A DNA stretch of 12,987 nucleotides from Chloroflexota bacterium. Its GTDB lineage: Bacteria > Chloroflexota > Anaerolineae > B4-G1. Position numbers and translations under genes: made by a program. The DNA lies in contig JAAEPW010000479.1 of assembly GCA_024232355.1 (NCBI GenBank), positions 1 to 12,987 on the forward strand, read 5' to 3'. Below the pieces are notes generated by a model. That model worked only from the letters and a program-made list of their open reading frames with translations, searched no databases and was not told the origin of the DNA. Shown piece by piece: positions 1 to 7,700 of the stretch; positions within the stretch are counted from its first letter, which is position 1, and the number at the start of each line of letters is the position of its first letter.

Positions 1-27
1 CACGCGCTCGATCAGCTCCAGGGTCAT
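1..27 (-). CDS. possible start of a gene leaving the window (partial)
   Basis: On the minus strand an ATG at 27-25 opens a frame (MTLELIERV) that runs off the left edge. It begins 19 bases after the stop of the 59-residue membrane protein on the same strand, so the two could form an operon. No clear ribosome binding site is visible, and only nine codons can be read, so no function can be assigned. The frame is also open upstream of this ATG as far as I read it, so the true start could differ. Confidence 0.25.
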
Positions 28-46
28 AGCGTTGGTCGCATTCCGG

Positions 47-226
47 CTACCCGGTTGCCCCCTGGCGCAAGGGTATCACGTTCTGTTGAACGTTCCCCGC
101 TGCCCGGTTCCGACGTTCAATCCAACGGTATAGCACGACCGTCAACGCCATCCCCGCGAACAATCCGGGCAAGATGAACGATCCGACTTTTCCCCAGGCC
201 GTGGGGATTAGTGAACGATTTTGCAT
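47..226 (-). CDS. small single-pass membrane protein, unknown function
   Basis: A 59-residue protein starting MQNRSLIPTAWGK. The ATG at 226-224 is preferred over the upstream in-frame TTG at 244, because GAGGAG overlaps that TTG and lies about 10 bases before the ATG, the right place for a ribosome binding site. Residues about 14-36 form one hydrophobic helix (FILPGLFAGMALTVVLYRW), followed by a basic stretch (ERRNR), which suggests the C-terminal tail faces the cytoplasm. I do not recognise the family. It is divergent from the sigma-factor operon and may be co-transcribed with the partial gene at the left edge. The size, helix and ribosome binding site argue that it is real, but a short hypothetical always carries risk. 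Confidence 0.55.
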   Translation of the reverse strand: MQNRSLIPTAWGKVGSFILPGLFAGMALTVVLYRWIERRNRAAGNVQQNVIPLRQGATG

Positions 227-463
227 TTCGTCAATTCTCCTCAACAGACAGTCTCGATCAACGAGCGCTGTACAACAATCCTTATACGCAAGAAAGCGGG
301 CAAAGGTTTGGTTTTAGAACGCGGTAGGATAGGATCAAGATACAGTTGTGATTTGGCATAAAAAGTAGTATCATGCTATCAGTATAGCCACAGTTGTCAA
401 TGATAAGGTTGGTCTCGATCATTTTCTTATTATATATCTGTTGATTACGTTGGTCAGAAAACT
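227..463. promoter_or_regulatory. divergent intergenic region with short repeats
   Basis: This 237-bp region separates the minus-strand membrane gene from the sigma operon. It holds two copies of ACAGTTGT (342-349 and 390-397, start-to-start 48 bases). Between them lies an inverted repeat GCTAT-CAGT-ATAGC (375-388). A 10-base direct repeat GTCTCGATCA occurs at 251-260 and 412-421, once near each flanking gene. On the minus strand a TATAAG-like box lies near 281-286, without a convincing -35 partner. The repeats are plausible operators but none matches a regulator site I know. Confidence 0.4.
409..436 (+). promoter_or_regulatory. candidate housekeeping-type promoter of the sigma operon
   Basis: TTGGTC at 409-414 and TATATA at 431-436 are separated by 16 bases, a reasonable sigma-70-type arrangement within an AT-rich stretch. 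Initiation near 443 would give a leader of about 20 bases before the ATG at 464. One copy of the GTCTCGATCA repeat (412-421) overlaps the -35 box, so a repressor could act there. This is pattern matching only; TATTAT at 428-433 is an alternative -10 box. Confidence 0.35.
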
Positions 464-1213
464 ATGCGCCAAGATGAAATCTGCCGTTTGTCGATTGATC
501 AGTTAGCGAAACTATGTGCCGAGCAGACTCGTCTGTTCGAAACAGGAAGAACGAGCGACGGACGTTATTGTTACGAACTCATCCGCCGCGCTGTTTTGGG
601 TATCTCTGGTGCTTGGGAAGCGATGGATGCTCAATATCGCCCTTGGCTGTGTCGCAAAATCGCGAACCGGTATCAAGATGCCCCGGACGACATCAAAGAC
701 CTCGTCCAGGAATCCCTGATCCGCTTTCATAGGTACGTGACTCCCGACCGATGGGAAAAGTTTCCTGACTTGGCTCATCTCCTGGCTTACCTGGGGAAAT
801 GTGCGCGCAGCCAGATTTTGAACCACCATCGAAATATAACTCAGCAGCATAAGCGAGAGCAAGCTTTCTCAGAAGGCGAACGATTACCCCGCTCCTGCAT
901 CACTATGGCTGGCAATCCAGAGCACCGGGTTGTGACTCGGGAGTCTGAATGCGAGTATTATCAATGGCAAGAACGAGTGCGTGAGTGTGTGTCGCGGAAA
1001 TGTCGCAATCCACACGACTGGCGGTTGATCGAATTACGTTGGGTTTATGATTTGCCGCCCAGGGAGATACACGCCCGCTATCCAGACGAATTTCCTTCCT
1101 TGCCCGAGTTGTACAAACTCATCCGCAACTTGAAGGATCGGATCAGTCGAGACTCTGAATGTGCGGCGCTGTTGAGCACGATGCCCCAAAACAATGTGGA
1201 ACTGGGTTTATAA
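464..1213 (+). CDS. ECF-like RNA polymerase sigma factor
   Basis: A 249-residue sigma-70-family protein. Residues 75-92 (DDIKDLVQESLIRFHRYV) match the core-binding region 2 helix of ECF factors. Residues 106-123 (LLAYLGKCARSQILNHHR) look like regions 2.3/2.4, which open and contact the -10 element. Residues about 184-230 form a region 4 helix-turn-helix (LIELRWVYDLPPREI, then ELYKLIRNLKDRISR) for -35 recognition. The protein is longer than a typical ECF factor (about 170-200 residues), with roughly 55 extra N-terminal residues and a long region 2-4 linker. No strong ribosome binding site precedes the ATG; GGTCAG is the best candidate, implying modest translation. It heads the operon with the double-ZAS protein 15 bases downstream and then the CHAT gene. 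It is probably kept inactive by the second gene until a signal arrives; that step is inferred from synteny and ZAS-family knowledge. Confidence 0.85.
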   Translation: MRQDEICRLSIDQLAKLCAEQTRLFETGRTSDGRYCYELIRRAVLGISGAWEAMDAQYRPWLCRKIANRYQDAPDDIKDLVQESLIRFHRYVTPDRWEKFPDLAHLLAYLGKCARSQILNHHRNITQQHKREQAFSEGERLPRSCITMAGNPEHRVVTRESECEYYQWQERVRECVSRKCRNPHDWRLIELRWVYDLPPREIHARYPDEFPSLPELYKLIRNLKDRISRDSECAALLSTMPQNNVELGL

Positions 1214-1228
1214 AAGTGGAGAATAAGT

Positions 1229-1984
1229 ATGGCCGATTGTATCGCTCCAGAAGAAATCGAATCTTGGCAATTAGATGCCTATACTGACGGCGAGCGTGAT
1301 CCGGCAGTTATCCAACACGTCCGCCGCTGCCCGGTCTGTGCGCGACGGGTAGCCACACCGGACCCACTAGACAGCCAGTTATCGGCTGCCCTGTTTCGCT
1401 CTATTTGTCCCCCGGTAGACGAGTTGATGTGTTATCAATGGGGGCTGTTGTCCGAGGCCCACACTGCAACCTTGGCCAAACATTTGTCCAATTGCCCGCA
1501 TTGTGCAGCCGAAGCTGCTCAACTGGCGCTTGAACCATCAAAAGAAGGACCGTTGCCTCAAATGTCTCGCCCCACGCCACCGCTTTCCAAAAGCTTGCGT
1601 GTTCTCATCGCTCGCCTGCTGCCGAGTGGATCGGCGTTAGCTTTGGCGCCAGTTCGGGCTGGAGAGATGAATGGGACACAAGTTGTGCAAGGCCGTTCGA
1701 CTACTGTCCAGTGTTACGAGGTTGATGACGTGAATTGGGACATCATCCTCAATTGGACACCAGGCCCTGGCGCGGCTTTTACTTTGCAAGGACAGCTTTT
1801 TGGCCCTGGGCCAGACGAGATGACGAGCATCCAAGCCAGGTTAAAACAGACCGAGTCTGTTCCTGCCACTACCCTGGACCAGGATGGTGTTTTTGCCCTT
1901 TCCCCCATCCCACCTGGCGAATATACTTTGTGCCTTTGTGTCTCCCAAGTTGAGGTTCAAATTCCCAACGTCAAGTTAGCTTGA
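1229..1984 (+). CDS. double ZAS-motif putative anti-sigma factor with C-terminal beta domain
   Basis: A 251-residue protein. Two Hx3Cx2C motifs (HVRRCPVC at 30-37, HLSNCPHC at 85-92) are each preceded by a cysteine (C4, C60) at the usual distance. This gives two full ligand sets, C4/H30/C34/C37 and C60/H85/C89/C92, the arrangement of zinc-binding anti-sigma (ZAS) domains. The two halves align, so the domain is an internal duplication. Residues 103-145 form a proline- and serine-rich linker with a weakly hydrophobic stretch too short and broken for a membrane helix, so the protein is probably soluble. Residues about 148-251 resemble a carboxypeptidase-regulatory-like beta sandwich (DQDGVFALSPIPPGEYTL at 217-234). 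GGAG at 1218-1221 lies 7 bases before the ATG. The next gene starts 3 bases after the stop. The expected role is to bind the upstream sigma factor; the beta domain could be the CHAT recognition or cleavage target (inference). Confidence 0.75.
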   Translation: MADCIAPEEIESWQLDAYTDGERDPAVIQHVRRCPVCARRVATPDPLDSQLSAALFRSICPPVDELMCYQWGLLSEAHTATLAKHLSNCPHCAAEAAQLALEPSKEGPLPQMSRPTPPLSKSLRVLIARLLPSGSALALAPVRAGEMNGTQVVQGRSTTVQCYEVDDVNWDIILNWTPGPGAAFTLQGQLFGPGPDEMTSIQARLKQTESVPATTLDQDGVFALSPIPPGEYTLCLCVSQVEVQIPNVKLA

Positions 1985-1987
1985 GTT

Positions 1988-4615
1988 ATGGACGCTATCA
2001 AACTACTCACATTGTTACTAGTTGTAGAGGGTTTGGCTGTTCGGCAAGCAATATTTGACACGCATAGATCTTTGATCGTCCAATGCACCCTGGAAGAATG
2101 GAAAGCGATTGCTCAGAATCACGCGTACGCGGGTGATGAGCAACGAGCGATGTCTGTAGCTAACGTGATCCTGGCTGTGGGTGAATGGCTCGACGATGAC
2201 TCGATTCGCGCCTTGGGTGATTGGACTTTTGGCAATGTATACACTATCGTTGGTAAAGGAAGTGATGCCCGGCCGCATTATCAAGCGGCCGAACGATGTT
2301 ACCGGGCAGTGGGGGACTGGTTGAGCCTGGCGCGTATGAGCGTAGGAACTGTTTTCCAACTGTATCAGACCGGGAACTATGAAAAAGCGCGCCAATTGGC
2401 GGAGGAAAGCAAACCTATCCTGGCTGCCAGCGCCAATCCGGCCGACGAGCGACGGCTGGCCGGATTGGCGAATAATCTGGCAAATATCCACGATCATCTG
2501 GGGCGCTACGAGGAGGCGTTGAGACTATATGAACAGAAAATTGCGCTGTGGGAAGACTGGCCCGACGACCCCAAAGCGCAAGCTGAGATCGCTCGCACTT
2601 GTATCAACGTGGGCATCCTCAAGAAACGTCTAAATCTGTGGGCCGAGGCCGAGATGTCATTGGAGGCAGGATGGCAAACGTTGTCCGAGTCTGCTGGAAC
2701 GACCACCTATCAATTGGACCGGGTGCGGGCCGAGGTACACCTGGCCGATCTCTTGGCCCGACGTGGTGCGTCCCCGGACATTGTATCGGCAGCATTCGAG
2801 CGGGCGCGGGCGTCCCGTGCAGCCGTCGGAGACCCACAATCCGCATCCGGTTCGTCCCACGATTTCCCAGACTTGTTACACCTCGATCTGCTCCAAGCCG
2901 AGTATCAGTTGCGGAGTGGATGCGTAGCTCCAGATTTGCTTGCCCGACTAGAGGCATCGCGCGCCCAGGCTGCGGACGCCGGACAAGCTCGTGAAAAGAT
3001 ACGGGCTGATTTGTTGCTGGCCGGTTACTATGCCCGTCAGGGAGATATGCCGTCCGCCATCGCCCGCTGCATTGCGGCCCGAAAAGACGCCCAGGTGCAC
3101 GGTGATTGGGAGATGACCTACCGTGCCTGGCACACGTTGGGCCATATCTATGCAAAATCGGGAGACGACGAGGCATCCGATGAATCGTTCCGGGCGGCTG
3201 TCGCCGTGATCGAGGGAATCGGCCAGCGTGTGGCAAGCAGTGACCTACGCAGCGGTTTTTTGCAAGACAAATTGGTCGTTTACCAGGATTTGGTAGGGCT
3301 GTATCTGACTCAAGGAGACCCAGCCAGCGCGTTGCATTGGACCGAACGCGCTCGCTCGCGGGAGTTGGTCGAGATGCTCGCCGGTGCCGGTGTTCTCCGG
3401 CTGAATCAGCCGGAAAGCAAACGTCTATCAAAGCAACTGGCTCAAGCGCGAAGCGAATTGGCGGCTGCTGCAAGTTTCGAACACCGGCACACGCTCGAAA
3501 CACGCATCACTGACCTCTCCCGGCGCATCGCGGCCCGCGAGCCGCGCGCTCGCGAGTGGTTGACTGGAGAGACAGCTTTGCCATCAGAACTGTGTGCTGT
3601 CTTGTCGAACGAAACGTTACTGCTCGTCTACACCATCGTCCGAGACTCGCTATGGGTATTGCCGGTGACTCGAAATGGCATACGCACGCCTCAACTATTG
3701 GGACCTGTCCCAACTGCCGAAGCGATAGAACGAGACCTGGGCTGGTTACGCAATTTGGCCGGTTACCCTCCGGTCCTCATCGAACGCCGTGCACAAGCCC
3801 TCATCGCGTCGGCTCGACGGCCATTGGCGAACTGGTACAATTGCTTCTTGGCTCCGCTATCCGATCTCTTGAGCAAACACCGCCGCATCATCGTTGCGCC
3901 TGATGGCCCGCTTTTCCGACTGCCACTTCACGCCTGTTACAATCCGGCTACCGGTCACTATCTGTTAGAAACCCACCAGGTCAGTTACACACCCAGCGCC
4001 ACAGCCTGGTTATTGGCTGGGCGGCGTGGGACGCGGGGCCAGGGAGGAGTGGCTCTGGCGTATGCCGGGGAGCAATTGCACCATAGCACGGATGAAATCC
4101 ACGCCATTCTGAATGCCTACCCCGACTTTGTCGTTTATACTGGTCCAGAGGCAACGCCGGAGCGATTGCAAGGAAGATTGGCTCGCCAGGCGGCCTATAT
4201 CCATCTGGCAGCCCACGCTGTCTTTCGGGGAGACAATCCTCTCTTTTCCAGCGTGGAACTGGCCGGTGGGCAGTTAGAGACGTTGGATGTGCTGCAATTG
4301 CACCTAAACGCCACGTTGGTCGTCTTGAGCGCCTGTGAGACGGGGCGTGGAACGTTGCGGGGCGGCGAGCATTTAGGACTGGCCCGTGCTTTTCTGCTCG
4401 CCGGTACGCGGTCTGTTCTGGCAAGTCACTGGGCGGTGGACGATGCAGCGACGGCGGAATTGATGGGCGCGTTTTATCGCCGTCTGGCAGCCGGAGAACA
4501 ACCGGCAGAGGCGTTACGCAAAGCACAGTTGACGGCTCTCTCGTCGTCGGCCCCCCACCGCCGCCATCCCTACTATTGGGCGCCGTTTTTTTTACTGGGC
4601 GCTGAAAGACGATAA
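1988..4615 (+). CDS. TPR-CHAT caspase-like protease
   Basis: An 875-residue protein. Residues about 80-460 are helical tetratricopeptide-type repeats (for example AGLANNLANIHDHLGRYEEA), a protein-binding scaffold. Residues about 475-520 are a charged, coiled-coil-like connector. Residues about 530-875 are a CHAT domain with its hallmarks: PDGPLFRLPLHA, the YTPSAT motif, HLAAHA with the catalytic His at 743, and LSACETG with the catalytic Cys at 783. Both residues are present, so the protease should be active. The N-terminus has a mildly hydrophobic patch but no convincing signal peptide, so it is probably cytoplasmic. It starts 3 bases after the double-ZAS gene without its own good ribosome binding site, implying translational coupling and matched stoichiometry. 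CHAT proteases are related to caspases and separases and usually cut a specific partner; the neighbouring anti-sigma-like protein is the natural candidate (inference). A run of eight T (4586-4593) lies near the 3' end. Confidence 0.88.
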   Translation: MDAIKLLTLLLVVEGLAVRQAIFDTHRSLIVQCTLEEWKAIAQNHAYAGDEQRAMSVANVILAVGEWLDDDSIRALGDWTFGNVYTIVGKGSDARPHYQAAERCYRAVGDWLSLARMSVGTVFQLYQTGNYEKARQLAEESKPILAASANPADERRLAGLANNLANIHDHLGRYEEALRLYEQKIALWEDWPDDPKAQAEIARTCINVGILKKRLNLWAEAEMSLEAGWQTLSESAGTTTYQLDRVRAEVHLADLLARRGASPDIVSAAFERARASRAAVGDPQSASGSSHDFPDLLHLDLLQAEYQLRSGCVAPDLLARLEASRAQAADAGQAREKIRADLLLAGYYARQGDMPSAIARCIAARKDAQVHGDWEMTYRAWHTLGHIYAKSGDDEASDESFRAAVAVIEGIGQRVASSDLRSGFLQDKLVVYQDLVGLYLTQGDPASALHWTERARSRELVEMLAGAGVLRLNQPESKRLSKQLAQARSELAAAASFEHRHTLETRITDLSRRIAAREPRAREWLTGETALPSELCAVLSNETLLLVYTIVRDSLWVLPVTRNGIRTPQLLGPVPTAEAIERDLGWLRNLAGYPPVLIERRAQALIASARRPLANWYNCFLAPLSDLLSKHRRIIVAPDGPLFRLPLHACYNPATGHYLLETHQVSYTPSATAWLLAGRRGTRGQGGVALAYAGEQLHHSTDEIHAILNAYPDFVVYTGPEATPERLQGRLARQAAYIHLAAHAVFRGDNPLFSSVELAGGQLETLDVLQLHLNATLVVLSACETGRGTLRGGEHLGLARAFLLAGTRSVLASHWAVDDAATAELMGAFYRRLAAGEQPAEALRKAQLTALSSSAPHRRHPYYWAPFFLLGAERR

Positions 4616-4665
4616 ATCCACCCATCTAGCAAATCCCCGTTCCGATAACCCAAATGCCCCAAAAT

Positions 4666-4680
4666 ACACACCTGGTGTGT
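4666..4680. promoter_or_regulatory. perfect inverted repeat before the clostripain gene (operator candidate)
   Basis: ACACACC-T-GGTGTGT is a perfect 7+7 inverted repeat with a one-base centre. It lies in the 120-bp gap between the CHAT gene and the secreted protease. A TATAGT box at 4690-4695 follows at a distance that would place the repeat over the -35 position, which suits a repressor or activator site. Its core CACCTGGTG (4669-4677) recurs before the M23-SLH gene. A hairpin reading (ACACAC-CTG-GTGTGT then TTTAT) could also act as a weak terminator of the upstream operon, but the T run is poor. Confidence 0.45.
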
Positions 4681-4689
4681 TTATAGAAA

Positions 4690-4695
4690 TATAGT
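4690..4695 (+). promoter_or_regulatory. candidate -10 box of the secreted protease gene
   Basis: TATAGT in an AT-rich stretch, 40 bases before the start codon. No canonical -35 hexamer is present at 17 bases; that position is occupied by the inverted repeat at 4666-4680. This suggests either an activator-dependent promoter or recognition by an alternative sigma factor. It is a weak call made from composition and position. Confidence 0.3.
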
Positions 4696-4735
4696 ATGCC
4701 GACAGCGTCGTAATCATAGAACAAGGAGATGACTG

Positions 4736-7700
4736 ATGACTGACCGATTGTCCCGCCTGCTTTCTGCATTGCTTTCCGTTATCGTGGGTTGTTTGACCTG
4801 CTGGTTTCTGTTTTCCAACATAGCTATTCAGGCTCAACCACTAGATCCCCCCATTTTGGGTGAACATTGTGGCGACGTTGGTGTGCTGCCAGACCCGTTA
4901 CCGATCAGTTGGTGTGGATGCGTGTGGGGCGCGGTGTACGTGGATGGTAATCCAACAGCAGGAGTGACCGTCACGTTGATTCGGGCTAGGGACGTCATCA
5001 CATTTGTCACCACTGACACGTACTGGGACCAGCCCTTGTATGCCCTGGATGGAAATTGGATTGGGGCCAGCTACGGCGATGCGATGACCGTGACAGCCGC
5101 TTACGGCGGGCAAGTCGTCAGCCGCACCTATCGCGCTTTTCCCAACCCAGCAACATTGGAACAACAAGTAAATCTCATTTTCCCGGAAGCCACGGGCAAT
5201 CCTCCAACGGTTATTTCTGCCGAGGTGATGTTTCCTTACCTGGGTTACGTCCAGTTCGTGGCCGAGGGAATTGACGACGACGAGGGCGGGGCCACCATCG
5301 TGGGGTACGAGTGGCATTCCGATCAGGATGGTATCATCGGCACAGAACCGACCGTTACCTTGCCTATCGCCGATTTGACCACCGCTGCACACACGCTCGA
5401 TTTGCGCGTGCAAGATGACGAGGGGGAATGGTCTGCCCCGGCGATACGATCCCTGCCTTTGCACTTGTTACACCCGGTTCAGGTATCGCCGCTGTCCAAT
5501 GGGCATATCGCTCCTATGACGACGTCTATCGCTATCACCTATAACCAATCCGTCGATCCTGGCCTGGTGAACACACAGACGGTTGTCGTCCACGCCAGGG
5601 AGACGGGGCGGTTATTTGAATCGTATCAGGTGATTGACGGTCTGATTCGCTTCACTCCACTATCTCCTTTCAAGCCAGGCGAGTTGGTGCAGGTCAGTGT
5701 TACGACCGGAACCAGGAGTACGAGTGGATATGGACCGTTCAGGCCGCTCGTGCATGAGTTTCGGGCTGGAGTCAGGGGCGGGAGTGGTTTTTTTGCCCGG
5801 ACGAGTTTTGGCGATCTAAATACTCGTGACGTAGCAATTGGCGATATAGACGGCGACGACGACGTGGATATGGTTGTCGTAAGCGGGCCTATGGAAGGTC
5901 ACGATAGTCAAGTCTGGCTCAATAATGGATCGGGGACATTCACGGTCAATCAGATTCTGGAAATAGCAGGCGATGGTATCGAACTCGGCGATCTCGATGG
6001 TGACCAAGACCTGGATGCCTTCATTGTGGTTGATGGACCGTCCACTAACACAGTTTGGTTTAATGATGGCGCAGGATATTTTTCTGACAGTGGACAACAA
6101 CTCGGTTACTCGGATAGTGAAAAGGTAGCACTGGGGGACGTGGATGGGGATGGCGACCTGGACGCTTTTGTCGTCAATTGGATGGGGCAATCCAATAAAG
6201 TTTGGATCAACGATGGTCTAGGTTACTTTGTCGATAGTGGACAGAACCTTTTTGGCGACAGAAGTACCATAGTTAGATTGGGTGATCTGGATGACGACGG
6301 TGATCTGGATGCCTTTGTGGGCAACTGGAACACTGAACCTAATACTGTTTGGCTGAACGATGGCGCCGGTACCTTTGTCTTTCATCAAAATGTGCGAGAC
6401 CCCCTAAATACGGATACCAAGGATCTCGCTCTCGGTGATCTGGATGCGGATGGCGATCTGGACGTTTTCTTTGCCAACCAAAAGGGCCAAGCAAATGAGA
6501 TTTGGTTGAACGATGGGAAGGGAAACTTTGGCAACAGCGGGCAACACCTGGGGCATCTAGGTAGCGAAAATGTTGTTCTGGGTGATCTGGATGGAGATGG
6601 CGATTTGGATGCAGTTGTAGCCAATGAGAATCACCCAACGACGGAGCCATACAACAAGGTTTGGTTCAACGATGGCAATGGCGGATTCACCGAGAGCATC
6701 CAGAACCTGGGCAGTGGCAACAGTCGGACTCTCTCACCTTTGAGCGACTTTGACGGCGATGGTGACCTCGACGTCTTTGTGGGCAACGAAGGAGAGACCA
6801 ACTGGATTTGGTTCAACACGAACTCTTACTTTTCGATCAGCAAACACGCCTCTTCAACAGCCCTGGTTGGCAAACCCATCACGTTCACGTTGCGCATCAC
6901 CAATAGCGGCAACGTGGTCGCTGCCAACCTGGTCATCACCGATGCTCTTCCAGCGAGGGCCAACTATGTGAGCGGCGGTACGCTGGGAGCAAATAACGTC
7001 GTCAGTTGGACAGTGGATTCTCTCCTTCCAAAACAAGCCGTGGAGGTCGTGCTGGTGGTCACTGCGTCTGCACCAATCACCAATAGCGAGTATGGCGCTT
7101 TTGCTGACGAAGGGATATTCGCCGTTGGACAGCAAGCGGTTGTGGTGGACGTTGGAACGCTGCCCGAGATTCAGTCTGTGACGGTTGTTCCAGGCGAACC
7201 CGCGATTGGCGAGCCGGTGATCTTTACGGCCCAGGTGACCAGCACGACGCCTTTCACTGCGCTGTGGGAGTTTGACAGCATAATCACTTCTGGCCTGACG
7301 CTCACCCACGCATTTAATCATCCAGGAGTTTACCCCTTTACTCTGACGGTGGACAATCGCTATGGCGCGGTTTATCATAGCGGCTCTGTAACCGTCACAG
7401 CCCCCAGGAGCAATTGGCTGGCCTTGTTATACCTGGATGGAGACAATAATCTCAGTCACTGGATGCAACTCGCGCTCGACCGCCTGGAAACGATCCCCAT
7501 CACCGATAGTGTGCGAGTGATCGCGTTAATTGATGGCAGCCGCACAAACGATACCTATCTGTACGAGATACGGACTAACTCTCACATCCCGCTCAATCTC
7601 GACCAAAGTTGGTACAGCACCGAAGTGGATATGGGACAAGAAAGTACTTTGAGTGGATTCGTCAACTGGGCATTGCAAAGCTATCCGGCGGATTACGTTT

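Noticed and set aside
2619..3503. Long antisense open frame (294 codons) inside the CHAT gene
   Set aside because: It is a shadow of the TPR coding frame: rich in Arg/Pro/His, with no domain and no ribosome binding site.
4586..4593. Run of eight T near the CHAT 3' end as a slippage switch
   Set aside because: A shift here would change only about the last eight residues, after all catalytic motifs.
464..4615. TPR-CHAT considered as part of a type III-E CRISPR (Craspase) locus
   Set aside because: No gRAMP/Cas7-11-like effector, no adaptation genes and no repeat array occur in the window; only the logic is similar.
3981..4625. Antisense frame of 214 codons over the CHAT catalytic region
   Set aside because: The sense frame carries conserved catalytic motifs here; the antisense product is low-complexity and Arg/Pro-rich.
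4666..4684. Inverted repeat before the protease gene as a rho-independent terminator
   Set aside because: The loop would be only three bases and the following TTTATAG is a poor T run; an operator fits better, although this is not excluded.
5808..6823. Regular repeats considered as a CRISPR array
   Set aside because: The period is about 150 bases, always a multiple of three, and the units encode VCBS/FG-GAP motifs.
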